A stretch of DNA of 51,270 nt, taken from Candidatus Tetragenococcus pullicola (lineage in GTDB: Bacteria > Bacillota > Bacilli > Lactobacillales > Enterococcaceae). The stretch is from NCBI GenBank assembly GCA_019115705.1, contig DXDB01000046.1, positions 1 through 51,270 on the forward strand, given 5' to 3'. The notes beneath the pieces are model-generated. The model saw nothing but the letters and a program-made list of their open reading frames with translations, had not been told where the DNA came from and did not search any database. A program made the translations under genes and the position numbers. Shown one piece after another: positions 17,650-25,688 of this stretch (position 1 is its first letter; each line of letters begins with the position of its first letter).

Positions 17650-18650
17650 GCCTTATGTCCTTTCTCATAGATTTGATACAGTCTTAATTCTAAAAATGGC
17701 AAATCTGTTTTCTCGAGAATTTTTTTATAAGGAATATTCCAAGATTTTTTCGGTAATTTTTCCATTTTTCCCCATTGGTCTTTGGAAATGAATTGATCAA
17801 AGGGAAAATTCGGATCTTGAAGCGACCATTCGATTAAATGGTCTTGAATCGTTCCTGGCTTTAAATGACGAAGTTGAACCAATTCTTTCATGGTATGACC
17901 TTGTTTGCTCAATTGAAGCGTCTTTAGCATACTTTGTCCTTTATTTGCTATCAACAAATTACGCAAAAAGTGATAGAGTAAAAAATCGCGTTGGTTTGTC
18001 AACTCCTGCAAAAAAAGATGAATGGCATCGGCAAAATAGAGTTGGGCCCAAGGTGTTTTTTGATAATTTTCCGAAACTAATTGAAAGTAAACTTGACCAT
18101 TTTGATTGAAACCTGTCAATGTGCTTGCTAAAAAATCCGCCTTTTCTTGAGAAATATTCTCAAAAAGATGTTGCATTTCATGATAAAGTATTTGAGAAAT
18201 TTCTTCTCTATTTTCAACAATCACCTGCCGCACGGGCTCAGTATATAATGGACTAGTCTCTATCGGTTGATAGTTTTTTGTCTTGTCTAAATTAGAAACA
18301 GCTTGAACCAACAATTGTACTGATCGCCAACAATTTTCATAGGTTTTTCCGTATCTAAAGAAATCGAGATTTTTTAAATCTGACAAGCGATTCGTCTGAT
18401 CTTCTTTGTCTAAAATTTGCATTTGCCAATTTTCATCGATTCTAAGCTTTCCTTTGCTTTTCAAAGTTTTAAGTATTTTAAAAAAAGCGTCTTTCTTCAG
18501 AGTTGGGAACGCTGAAAAATAGGCTAGTAAATCATGAAAATAAGCATAAGAAAGTACCGAACTCGTTTTTTTACCTGCCAAGATCTGATAAACAGTCGTG
18601 GCCTTCAGCTTGTCATTTTGAGCGAATAAGTCTAAAATAAAATCATCCAT
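17643..18650 (-). CDS. Helicase-associated helix-turn-helix protein, YpbB type
   Basis: A 335-residue protein that always sits beside a RecQ-like helicase in Firmicutes. Near the C-terminus is a helix-turn-helix like the one found at the ends of RecQ-type proteins (HTMKELVQLRHLKPGTIQDHL). The N-terminal part is helical and unassigned. The track start is 52 codons too long: GGAGG sits six bases before the ATG of MDDFILDLF. The ferredoxin gene is divergent, 20 bases away. Confidence 0.85.
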   Translation of the reverse strand: MDDFILDLFAQNDKLKATTVYQILAGKKTSSVLSYAYFHDLLAYFSAFPTLKKDAFFKILKTLKSKGKLRIDENWQMQILDKEDQTNRLSDLKNLDFFRYGKTYENCWRSVQLLVQAVSNLDKTKNYQPIETSPLYTEPVRQVIVENREEISQILYHEMQHLFENISQEKADFLASTLTGFNQNGQVYFQLVSENYQKTPWAQLYFADAIHLFLQELTNQRDFLLYHFLRNLLIANKGQSMLKTLQLSKQGHTMKELVQLRHLKPGTIQDHLIEWSLQDPNFPFDQFISKDQWGKMEKLPKKSWNIPYKKILEKTDLPFLELRLYQIYEKGHKAC

Positions 18651-18670
18651 TATTAACCTCCAGAAAGTGA

Positions 18671-18895
18671 GTGAACCAATTGTCCAAACGTTGCAAACTC
18701 GTAAAAAACCGCTGCATTGCTTGTGGTCTATGTGCGATACAGGCTCCAAATATTTTTGATTATGATGAAGACGGTCTTGTTTTATTTGCCCAAGAACCAG
18801 AAGCAAGTCAACAGTTTATTGCTCCTGATGAACAAGAAGCTGTCTTAGCCGCTTATAAAAAATGTCCAGTTCGCGCTATCCTTTTGGAACATTGA
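18671..18895 (+). CDS. fer: Ferredoxin, single 4Fe-4S
   Basis: A 74-residue acidic ferredoxin. The cluster ligands are CIACGLC with a distant KKCP. It is divergent from the YpbB gene, as in Bacillus. The start is uncertain: GTG at 18671 or TTG three codons later (MSKRCKLV), neither with a strong SD. The short 20-base gap between the divergent genes means that the promoters overlap the opposing coding starts. Confidence 0.88.
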   Translation: MNQLSKRCKLVKNRCIACGLCAIQAPNIFDYDEDGLVLFAQEPEASQQFIAPDEQEAVLAAYKKCPVRAILLEH

Positions 18896-18975
18896 TTCTT
18901 TTCAAATGAAAGATACGCAAAAATAGTCTACTTCTTCTTTTATTTATGATAAGGATAACAGATTTACAAAAAACA

Positions 18976-19017
18976 AAAAAGACATCCTCACTTAAAAAAA
19001 GGATGTCTTTATTTTTA
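18976..19017. terminator. Bidirectional terminator
   Basis: AAAGACATCCT...AGGATGTCTTT with A and T tracts on both sides, between fer and the convergent ribU. Confidence 0.88.
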
Positions 19018-19023
19018 TCTCAT

Positions 19024-19635
19024 TTAATTTTTTAGATTCGTGTGAATATGCGGATTAGAAACATTTTTTTTACTTTGTAACCAAGGTAAAAGTTTGGCAT
19101 GCAAAACTAGAAACACACCACTAACGATTGTTCCTTTGATTAAATTAAAAGGTAAAATACCAATCATGACATAACTAGCTAAAGACATACCTAAAAATTG
19201 ATCCGCACTAATTTGGAAAAACTTCAAATAAAGCGGCGTAATTACCAAATAATTAGCTAAACTCATAAACACGCTCATAGCAATAATTCCCATTACCAAA
19301 CCTAATACCTTATTTTTCATAGTATTCTTTTTATTAAAAAACAAATAAACAGGATAGGTAAAGACAAGCGTTGCTAAAAAACTAGCCATATCTCCTACTA
19401 GATTTTGCGGTGTTAAACCTGTAGTAATCAGATGTAAAAATGAGCGAATAAAGGCTGTTGAAATCCCTGCAGCCGGTCCAAATAAAAACATACTGAGCAT
19501 CACCGGAATATCAGAAAAATCGATCTTTAGAAAGCTAAAGGCAGGCATGATCGGAATAGCTACATATTGCAAAACCAAGCCCATCGCCGCAAACATTGAA
19601 ACAGAAACCATTTTTTGTACTTTGTTGTTCTTCAT
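19024..19635 (-). CDS. ribU: Riboflavin ECF transporter S component
   Basis: A 203-residue membrane protein with about six helices that binds riboflavin and works with the shared EcfAA'T energy module. The N-terminal MFAAMGLVLQYVAIP and the loop LKIDFSDIPVMLSMFLFGP are typical of RibU. An FMN riboswitch and terminator precede it, which fixes the substrate. AGGAGG is well placed before the ATG. The EcfA and EcfT genes are not in the window. Confidence 0.95.
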   Translation of the reverse strand: MKNNKVQKMVSVSMFAAMGLVLQYVAIPIMPAFSFLKIDFSDIPVMLSMFLFGPAAGISTAFIRSFLHLITTGLTPQNLVGDMASFLATLVFTYPVYLFFNKKNTMKNKVLGLVMGIIAMSVFMSLANYLVITPLYLKFFQISADQFLGMSLASYVMIGILPFNLIKGTIVSGVFLVLHAKLLPWLQSKKNVSNPHIHTNLKN

Positions 19636-19699
19636 ATAAATCCTCCTAAGTGTAAGGATTCCTCTTCAAACGAACTTATTTAATTTCCTTTTTAAGCAT

Positions 19700-19731
19700 A
19701 AAAACACCCTATTTCTCAGGAGAAATAGGGT
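19700..19731 (-). terminator. Riboswitch expression-platform terminator
   Basis: CCCTATTTCTC-CT-GAGAAATAGGG followed by TGTTTTTATG on the minus strand, between the FMN aptamer and ribU. It should form when FMN is bound. Confidence 0.85.
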
Positions 19732-19767
19732 ATCTGAAAGCTATAAATAGGCATATCAAATACGTCC

Positions 19768-19890
19768 TATCTTCTTTATCCAGACTTTACTGTCGGTATC
19801 GGAATTGCACCGAATCAACCATTTCTACAAATGGGTCGTGGACTTTTACCACCGGTCGGGAATTACACCCTGCCCCTGAAGACGAACCTT
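19768..19890 (-). promoter_or_regulatory. FMN riboswitch (RFN element)
   Basis: Minus-strand sequence shows the conserved RFN blocks: TTCAGGGGCAGGGTG, AATTCCCGACCGGTGGT, AGTCCACGA, AATTCCGATACCGACAGT and AGTCTGGAT..AGAAGA. It senses FMN and controls ribU by transcription termination. Confidence 0.97.
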
Positions 19891-19910
19891 GATTTTTTAA
19901 GTACATCTTT

Positions 19911-19938
19911 ATTATACCTTTTTTTTAAAAGACTTCAA
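19911..19938 (-). promoter_or_regulatory. Promoter of the ribU riboswitch transcript
   Basis: TTGAAG, a 16-base spacer and TATAAT on the minus strand. The -35 box lies inside the rluB terminator stem. Confidence 0.6.
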
Positions 19939-19956
19939 GAAATAAATCTTGAAGTC
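19931..19956 (-). terminator. Terminator of the scp-rluB operon
   Basis: GACTTCAAGA-TTTATT-TCTTGAAGTC followed by TTTTAAAA on the minus strand. Confidence 0.75.
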
Positions 19957-19961
19957 AGTTA

Positions 19962-19980
19962 ACCGTGATTAGTAACAATT
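19962..19980 (+). repeat. Variant of the dispersed repeat
   Basis: ACCGTGATTAGTAACAATT shares CCGTGA and GTAAC with the 15-mer found twice elsewhere. It lies beside the rluB terminator. Confidence 0.3.
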
Positions 19981-20018
19981 AACAAAAACGATTTATTTGC
20001 TAGTTGTTTTCTATTTTC

Positions 20019-20738
20019 TTAGTCTTTGATTCCTACTAATAGTTGGCTGACCTCTTTTTTAGTCAATGGGCGGTATTCTCCTGAATGTAAGTTTCCAAGA
20101 GTCAGTATGCCATATTTTTCTCGTTTTAATTTTTGGACAGGAAGCTCCACTGATTCGAGCATTTTTTTCACCTGATGATTATGACCTTCATGAATTGTTA
20201 ACTCGACAATACTCGTTTGTGATTTTTTATCCGTGGATAAAATAGCATATTTTGCAGGTGAAAAAGTTTCTCCTTTTATATGCATCTTTTTTGTCAATGG
20301 CGATAGTTTTTCTTTTGTGGCTACTCCAATTACTTTGGCTACATAAACCTTATCCACTTCATGTTTGGGATGCGCTAATTTTTGAGCAAATTCACCGTCA
20401 TTAGTCATAATCAAAAGTCCAGAAGCATCATAATCAAGTCTACCTACTGGATAAATACGTTCAGGTATTTGTGTAAAATAATCGGTCACTACCGCACGAT
20501 TTTTATTATCGGAAACTGCACAAATAACGCCACGTGGTTTATAAAATAAATAATAAACCGGCTCTTCTTTATAAATTGGCACATCATCGACTTCAATGCG
20601 TTCTTTACCACTGACTTGTGTCCCCAATTCAGTAACAATAGCGCCATCAACTTTCACTCGTCCATCTGTTATCATTTTTTCTGCTTTTCTGCGCGAGGTC
20701 ACTCCTGCATGTGCAATGATTTTTTGCAATCTTTCCAT
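20019..20738 (-). CDS. rluB: 23S rRNA pseudouridine synthase, RluB/RsuA family
   Basis: A 239-residue enzyme with an N-terminal S4 RNA-binding domain (LQKIIAHAGVTSRRKAEKMI) and a catalytic domain carrying the active-site Asp in YPVGRLDYDASGLLI. It modifies uridine in large-subunit rRNA; the exact site cannot be read from sequence alone. It follows scpB by three bases, a conserved coupling in Firmicutes. Confidence 0.93.
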   Translation of the reverse strand: MERLQKIIAHAGVTSRRKAEKMITDGRVKVDGAIVTELGTQVSGKERIEVDDVPIYKEEPVYYLFYKPRGVICAVSDNKNRAVVTDYFTQIPERIYPVGRLDYDASGLLIMTNDGEFAQKLAHPKHEVDKVYVAKVIGVATKEKLSPLTKKMHIKGETFSPAKYAILSTDKKSQTSIVELTIHEGHNHQVKKMLESVELPVQKLKREKYGILTLGNLHSGEYRPLTKKEVSQLLVGIKD

Positions 20739-20741
20739 CTT

Positions 20742-21323
20742 TTACTCATCCTCTTCTTTTGATTCATAGCGATCAAAAAATAGATCAACCGCTCCTTCTT
20801 CCAGTAAATCTTCTTCCATGGTTTGAATATCAGGAAGTTCTTTCATATCTTTTAGGCCAAAATAATCCATAAAATAAGTACTTGTTCCATATAAAATTGC
20901 TCTACCCGGACCATCTACGCGCCCTTTTTCTTCAATGAGGTGTCTGGCAACTAAAGTTTGAACTGCTCCTTGAGATTTAACGCCACGCACCGTATCAATT
21001 TCCGCTCTAGTAATTGGTTGCTTATAAGCAATGATTGATAGTGTTTCTAAACCAGCTTGAGATAAGCGATTGGCTGTTGGCGATTGCGCGTATTTTTTAA
21101 TGACGGGAACCAGTTCTTTTTTGGTTGTTAAAATGATTTGGTCTCCCACTTCTAAAATATTTAAAGCCGAGTCGTCATTTTCTGCGTACTTTTTTTTCAA
21201 CTCTTCGATCAATGATTGCGTTTGTGAATATTGTAAATTTAATAAAGATGTGAGTACTTCTACATGAATTCCCTCATCGCCAACAATAAAAAGAAGCGCT
21301 TCTAGTTCACTAAATTTTGTCAT
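20742..21323 (-). CDS. scpB: Segregation and condensation protein B
   Basis: The kleisin-associated subunit of the SMC condensin. It has 193 residues with two winged-helix domains (ETLSIIAYKQPITRAEIDTVRGV is the typical stretch) and an acidic tail. Its start overlaps the scpA end by 14 bases, which supports balanced synthesis of the two subunits. Confidence 0.95.
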   Translation of the reverse strand: MTKFSELEALLFIVGDEGIHVEVLTSLLNLQYSQTQSLIEELKKKYAENDDSALNILEVGDQIILTTKKELVPVIKKYAQSPTANRLSQAGLETLSIIAYKQPITRAEIDTVRGVKSQGAVQTLVARHLIEEKGRVDGPGRAILYGTSTYFMDYFGLKDMKELPDIQTMEEDLLEEGAVDLFFDRYESKEEDE

Positions 21324-22077
21324 CTTCTTTGACTCCTATTTTCGAAAATAAAACAATCGTTTCGTAATTATGTTCTTGTTTGGTAGCTATTTTCCCATCA
21401 CGCATCAATTCTAACATTGCCAAAAAAGTGATGACAACCTCTGATTTATTATACGTAATAAAAAAATCTTCTAGCGTACAATTTTGATGCAACTCAGCAA
21501 AAGATTGTATCTTAGCTTCAATAAATTGCATTTTTTCTTCAATACTTGTTTCATCTGCTGAGATAGTCGTTTTTAACACTTGACGCTTTTTCTTTTTTTC
21601 TAACATTTGATGAAAAGCTAAAAATAAATCGATTGTATTTAATTGATCTTTCGCTAGTTCTGTTTGTTCTTCTTTAAATTCGTCGATGTTCATTGGACCT
21701 TTTGTATAATACTGGCGACGTTCTTCTTCTTTTTCCGATAATTCTTCGGCAGCGTATTTATATTTCCGATATTCCACCAATTGAGCGACCAAAGAATCTC
21801 TAGGATCTTCTTCATAGTCCTCAACATTTTCGATATCTACTTCAGGGACCGGTAAAAGCATTTTACTTTTTATGGCCATCAAGGTCGCTGCCATTACTAA
21901 ATATTCGCCTGCGATTTCCAACTCAAGATTTTCCATAGCATGAATGTAGCCCATATATTGTTCGGTCACTTCCGCTATCGGTATATCATAAATGTCAATT
22001 TCTAACGTTTTGCATAAATGTAGTAATAGATCTAACGGACCTTCAAAAGCATCTAATTTAATTTTGATTTCTTGCAT
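21310..22077 (-). CDS. scpA: Segregation and condensation protein A (kleisin)
   Basis: A 255-residue kleisin that bridges the Smc dimer in the condensin complex. The N-terminal FEGPLDLLLHLCKTLEIDI motif is typical, with the C-terminal winged helix (VITFLAMLELMRDGKI) that binds the Smc head. The middle is charged and helical. It overlaps scpB and follows xerD by about 40 bases, joining two chromosome-segregation functions. Confidence 0.95.
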   Translation of the reverse strand: MQEIKIKLDAFEGPLDLLLHLCKTLEIDIYDIPIAEVTEQYMGYIHAMENLELEIAGEYLVMAATLMAIKSKMLLPVPEVDIENVEDYEEDPRDSLVAQLVEYRKYKYAAEELSEKEEERRQYYTKGPMNIDEFKEEQTELAKDQLNTIDLFLAFHQMLEKKKKRQVLKTTISADETSIEEKMQFIEAKIQSFAELHQNCTLEDFFITYNKSEVVITFLAMLELMRDGKIATKQEHNYETIVLFSKIGVKEDDKI

Positions 22078-22116
22078 CAGTTTCCCTTTCTAAAAGAAAA
22101 TTCACTTCTCATGTAC

Positions 22117-23007
22117 TTAAGCTCTGGGAAAATATTCTTTATAAACATCAGTCATTCGTTTTTTTGTCACGTGTGTATAAATTTGCGTAGTAGAAATATC
22201 GGCATGACCCAACAATTCCTGTACTGTTCTAAGGTCAGCACCATTTTCTAAAAGATGAGTTGCAAAACTATGTCGCAAGGTGTGCGGCGTCACATTCTTA
22301 TGAATTCCTGCTTTTTGTACCACTTGTTTTAAATTTTTCCAAATACCTTGACGAGAAAGACCAGTGCCATGGTTATTTACAAATAAATGCTCTTCTTCTG
22401 GATGCTTTTTTGTCAATACCGGTCGAGCGAGTTCTAAATAACGACCAATCCAAGTAACTGCCAACTCTCCTAAAGGAACAATTCGTTCTTTATCGCCTTT
22501 TCCGACGGTTTGTAACAAGCCGATTTTTAAGTGAAGGTCATTCAATTTTAAATGAATCAGTTCACTTACCCTTAGTCCAGTCGCATACATCACTTCTAAA
22601 ATGGCTCGATCTCTAAGTCCAAGTAATTTTGATGTATCGGGCGTTTCAATCAATTTTTCTACTTCATCTAAACTTAAAGTATCTGGTAGCTTTTGCGCTT
22701 TTTTAGGAGAATCAATGTGTTGCATAGGATCATGATCTGTGTATCTTTCTTGTCTCAGGTATTGATGGAAACGTCGCAAACTCGTAATCATCCGAGTAAT
22801 CGTTGTGGCAGCAAGCTTCTCTTTTTTTAACTCTTGTAAAAAATCTAGAATGATATAACGATCCACCGCTTGCCAATCAGATATCTCTTTCTTTTTTAAA
22901 AAAGAGAGATACTTTTTTAAATCACGTTGATAACTACTTCGCGTATTTTCAGAGAGTCCTCGTTCAATCATTAAATAATGTAAATAATCAATGATTTGTT
23001 CTTCCAT
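22117..23007 (-). CDS. xerD: Tyrosine recombinase XerD
   Basis: Resolves chromosome dimers at dif with XerC. At 296 residues it has the SAM-like N-terminal domain and the full catalytic set: Arg in ATGLRVSELI, Lys in GKGDKER, HTLRHSFATHLL, GHADIS and Tyr in TQIYTHV. The location next to fur and scpA is the usual place for xerD in Gram-positives, which argues against a mobile-element integrase. Confidence 0.93.
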   Translation of the reverse strand: MEEQIIDYLHYLMIERGLSENTRSSYQRDLKKYLSFLKKKEISDWQAVDRYIILDFLQELKKEKLAATTITRMITSLRRFHQYLRQERYTDHDPMQHIDSPKKAQKLPDTLSLDEVEKLIETPDTSKLLGLRDRAILEVMYATGLRVSELIHLKLNDLHLKIGLLQTVGKGDKERIVPLGELAVTWIGRYLELARPVLTKKHPEEEHLFVNNHGTGLSRQGIWKNLKQVVQKAGIHKNVTPHTLRHSFATHLLENGADLRTVQELLGHADISTTQIYTHVTKKRMTDVYKEYFPRA

Positions 23008-23123
23008 TTTCTCCCTCTTTTCAAAAAAAGCTTTTCATTGAAACTTTGCCTATCTATCATACCAAACTTAAAGGAAAATGAGAACAAGGAACTTATAAAT
23101 TCATTTGCTAAAAAATTTGAGCA

Positions 23124-23151
23124 TAAAAAAAATTGAAGTTCATCCTTCAAT
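23124..23151 (-). terminator. Terminator of fur, overlapping its stop
   Basis: AATTGAAG-GATGAA-CTTCAATT followed by TTTTTTATG on the minus strand. The left arm encodes the last fur codons and the stop codon is in the loop. Confidence 0.8.
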
Positions 23152-23610
23152 TTTTTCTTCTTTTCTTTTTTGTTGACAGCTGCGACAGATGCCATGAAAG
23201 GTCAGTCGATGATCTTTGACTTGAAAATGATAGCGATCTTCTACTATTTCTTCTACGCTTCCTAGTAAATCTTCATCAATTTCTTCAATCGAGCCACATT
23301 CTAGACATAACAGATGATGATGAAAATGTTTGGCGCCTTCTTTTCTAAGATCATAGCGGGAGACACCATCATCAAAACTAATTTTATCAACTACTTTTAA
23401 TTCAGTCAGTATTTCCAACGTACGATAAACAGTAGCCAAACCTATGTCAGAATTTTTTTGTTTCACAAAAAAGAAAACTTCTTCAGCTGATAAATGATCT
23501 TTTTCTTTTTCTAACAAAACCAATACTGTAGCTTCTCGCTGTGGCGTCAGTTTGAAACCTGCATCGTGAAGTTTTTTTTTCGTTTTTTTAAGAGATTCTA
23601 CCGTATTCAT
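23140..23610 (-). CDS. fur: Ferric uptake regulator Fur
   Basis: A 156-residue metalloregulator that represses iron-uptake genes when Fe(II) is plentiful. The winged helix contains KLTPQREATV and GLATVYRTLEIL, the metal site HFHHHLLC, and the structural zinc site CLECG plus CRSC. It is much closer to Bacillus Fur than to PerR or Zur in the pattern VVDKISFDDGVSRYDLRKEG. GGAG precedes the ATG. PerR-type boxes in its promoter suggest control by peroxide, as for Bacillus fur. Confidence 0.92.
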   Translation of the reverse strand: MNTVESLKKTKKKLHDAGFKLTPQREATVLVLLEKEKDHLSAEEVFFFVKQKNSDIGLATVYRTLEILTELKVVDKISFDDGVSRYDLRKEGAKHFHHHLLCLECGSIEEIDEDLLGSVEEIVEDRYHFQVKDHRLTFHGICRSCQQKRKEEKIEG

Positions 23611-23623
23611 CGCTAGCTCCTTT

Positions 23624-23638
23624 TTAGAATTATTCTAA
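23624..23638. promoter_or_regulatory. PerR/Fur-type operator 1
   Basis: TTAGAATTATTCTAA, a perfect 7-1-7 palindrome that fits the PerR consensus NTANAANNATTNTAN. It lies 13 bases upstream of the fur start codon. Confidence 0.75.
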
Positions 23639-23665
23639 TAAACATTTTTTAAAGTTCCGTCATTC

Positions 23666-23680
23666 CAATAATCATTATAA
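23666..23680. promoter_or_regulatory. PerR/Fur-type operator 2
   Basis: On the minus strand TTATAATGATTATTG, one mismatch from the PerR pattern. It overlaps the fur -10 box. Confidence 0.6.
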
Positions 23681-23702
23681 AGTAGTGCAATGAAATATAC
23701 AA
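23674..23702 (-). promoter_or_regulatory. Promoter of fur
   Basis: TTGTAT, 17-base spacer, TATAAT on the minus strand, with one operator over the -10 and one in the leader. Confidence 0.7.
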
Positions 23703-23708
23703 GTATTC

Positions 23709-24572
23709 TCAGTTAGATTTTCCAATCAAGCGAGTGTATCCCTCTTTTTGCTCAATTAAGCGTTGTTTCATTAAATGACCTAAAGCCCTTTTGAACTGTC
23801 CTTTACTAATGCCGAATTTTTGTTTGATTTCTTCAGGTGTTGATTTATCAGTATAAGGCATAGACTGGTCTGCTTCTCTTTCTAAATAAGCCAAAATCAT
23901 AGCCGCATCGTCAGGAATCGCTTCATAAGCCCGTGGTTTTAAAGATAAATTTAAAATACCATCTGGTCGTACACCAATCACTCGCGCTTGAACAGTTTCT
24001 CCCAGTCGAGGTTCTTTATATCGTTCAGAAGGATGAATAAATCCGAGATAATGGTCTTGGGTCAATACATATGTCCCGACAAGTTTTAAACGGTAAACAA
24101 CACCCGTTAAGTCGGCGTTATTTAACTCTTCTGTCGCCGGTTTTCGAATCGCTTCAAATTCGAGATCATCTGCTAGTACTCCCCAAATGCGATTTTTTTC
24201 ATCAACACGTAATGAAAGCATCAAGTGATCTCCTTTTTTAGGCCACAATTCATGCATCTCTGAAAGTTCATCAAGCGATACGACAACGTCTTTGTCAGAA
24301 AGGCCGATATCTACAAACACACCCAAATCTCGCCTAGTTTGTGTGACCACTCCAAATCCAAAATGATCGCGTCTAATTTCTGGTATTTGAGTTGTGAAAC
24401 AATTCTTTTGTTTTTGATCTAAATAAGCAAATCCTTCCACCGCTTCTCCGAGCACATGGTTTCCTTCTTCTTTTTTTAGACGAAACGTTTGTCCATTTTT
24501 TTGAACAAAATAGTTTTCTTCATTTTCATCCACAACCATTGCCGTGAATACATTAGCTAATAACTCATTCAT
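23709..24572 (-). CDS. cvfB: CvfB family S1 RNA-binding protein
   Basis: A 287-residue protein of the CvfB/YitL family. It has S1-type beta barrels (FGFGVVTQTRRDLGVFVDIGL is one; VIGVRPDGILNLSL another) and a C-terminal winged helix (FGISKGQFKRALGHLMKQRL). In Staphylococcus the homolog binds RNA and affects virulence gene expression. The track start is 42 codons too long; AAAGGAGTG lies just before MNELLANVF. Confidence 0.88.
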   Translation of the reverse strand: MNELLANVFTAMVVDENEENYFVQKNGQTFRLKKEEGNHVLGEAVEGFAYLDQKQKNCFTTQIPEIRRDHFGFGVVTQTRRDLGVFVDIGLSDKDVVVSLDELSEMHELWPKKGDHLMLSLRVDEKNRIWGVLADDLEFEAIRKPATEELNNADLTGVVYRLKLVGTYVLTQDHYLGFIHPSERYKEPRLGETVQARVIGVRPDGILNLSLKPRAYEAIPDDAAMILAYLEREADQSMPYTDKSTPEEIKQKFGISKGQFKRALGHLMKQRLIEQKEGYTRLIGKSN

Positions 24573-24595
24573 AAATTTCACTCCTTTTTTATTTG

Positions 24596-24919
24596 TCAGC
24601 CAGCTATCAATCGAATCAAGGCCATTGTTACTACACCTGTAATGACGATTTTCATTAAATCTTTCGTGCGAATTCCTACCAACAATGTAGGGATACAAGC
24701 GATGACTTCTTCCAGTTTTAATTGTGGAAGGAGGTGATCATCACTTATCAGTAAACTTTGAAAAAACAAAGCCGCTAAAATACATAGAGGTAAATAATCT
24801 AAAAAAAGCTTAACTTTTTCTGGAAATACTAATTTTTTGGCAAACACAAATGGCAGTATACGGGGAATCCAGGTCACTAGACCACAGCCTATCAATAGAA
24901 TCAAATAATTACTCATCAT
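24596..24919 (-). CDS. azlD: AzlD family transport protein
   Basis: A 107-residue membrane protein with four helices, the small partner of AzlC. The pair exports branched-chain amino acids in the characterised Bacillus and Corynebacterium (BrnE) cases. It overlaps the azlC end by 11 bases, so translation is coupled. IPRILPFVFAKK and the repeated short helices are typical. Confidence 0.9.
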   Translation of the reverse strand: MMSNYLILLIGCGLVTWIPRILPFVFAKKLVFPEKVKLFLDYLPLCILAALFFQSLLISDDHLLPQLKLEEVIACIPTLLVGIRTKDLMKIVITGVVTMALIRLIAG

Positions 24920-25613
24920 TTGTTAACACCCCCATTAAACAACCAATTAAAGTTGAACCAATCACAGCAATTTCTGGAGAACTAAAGATCATCAGAACAT
25001 AAAGACTGATCACTACAGTGGCAATCACTAAAATTGTTTGTTTGGTTCTATGTCGTAAGGGAAATTCTACTTGAAATAAAAAAAGGCCCAAAAACATTGC
25101 CACTAAAGCAAAATCTATCCCTAATTTTTGAGGGTCTGGAATAAAACTACCTAACCAAGCACCTAAAGCAGTCGCTAGAATCCATGCGAAATATGCACAA
25201 AGATTTAAGCCATTGGTCCACTTGACACTCACGGGTTGCTTAGTTTTAAGGGCGGTCACTAAAACACCGTAGGATTCATCAGTCAATAAGGTCCCAATTC
25301 CGATATTTTCTAATAAGCTAGACTGACGAAAATAGGGAGCTACGGACAAACTCATAAGAAAGTGCCTTAAGTTGACTAAGAAAACAGTCGCAATGATCGT
25401 ACTCATGGGAGCCTGTATTAATAGTAAGCCACAAATAATGAATTGAGCACTACCAGCATAAACAATAATTGACATCAAAGAGACTTCAAGTACTGACAAT
25501 CCAGCTCCTTTACCCACTACACCTAAAGCAATACCTATTCCCAAATAGCCTAGTATTGTAGGAATACAAGCTTTTACGCCTTGCATAAAACTATGATAAC
25601 TTGTCTCTTCCAA
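24909..25613 (-). CDS. azlC: AzlC family branched-chain amino acid permease
   Basis: A 234-residue polytopic protein (about eight helices) of the AzlC/BrnF family. The loop GSAQFIICGLLL and NLRHFLMSLSVAPYFR are characteristic. The track GTG start overlaps its own SD, so I prefer TTG (MEETSYHSF), seven bases after AGGGG. That SD lies inside the 3' arm of a long hairpin (25623-25671), which may be both the terminator of mapZ and a control on azlC translation. Confidence 0.88.
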   Translation of the reverse strand: MEETSYHSFMQGVKACIPTILGYLGIGIALGVVGKGAGLSVLEVSLMSIIVYAGSAQFIICGLLLIQAPMSTIIATVFLVNLRHFLMSLSVAPYFRQSSLLENIGIGTLLTDESYGVLVTALKTKQPVSVKWTNGLNLCAYFAWILATALGAWLGSFIPDPQKLGIDFALVAMFLGLFLFQVEFPLRHRTKQTILVIATVVISLYVLMIFSSPEIAVIGSTLIGCLMGVLTNDE

Positions 25614-25622
25614 TAAAAATCC

Positions 25623-25671
25623 CCTCACTTTTTTATAATGATTTTTTAATCATCATAACGAAAAAGTGAGG
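25623..25671 (-). terminator. Long hairpin over the azlC ribosome-binding site
   Basis: CCTCACTTTTT pairs perfectly with AAAAAGTGAGG around a further hairpin (ATGATT/AATCAT). The azlC SD is in the distal arm, and GGATTTTTATT follows. It may terminate mapZ transcription, mask azlC translation, or both. Confidence 0.65.
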
Positions 25672-25688
25672 AGGTTTCAAGAACTTAA

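Noticed and set aside
22117-23007. Mobile-element integrase
   Set aside because: Full XerD pattern and the usual xerD neighbourhood next to scpA and fur; not linked to a tRNA or phage genes.
23140-23610. PerR or Zur rather than Fur
   Set aside because: Sequence follows Bacillus Fur closely; the PerR-like boxes only show who controls it.
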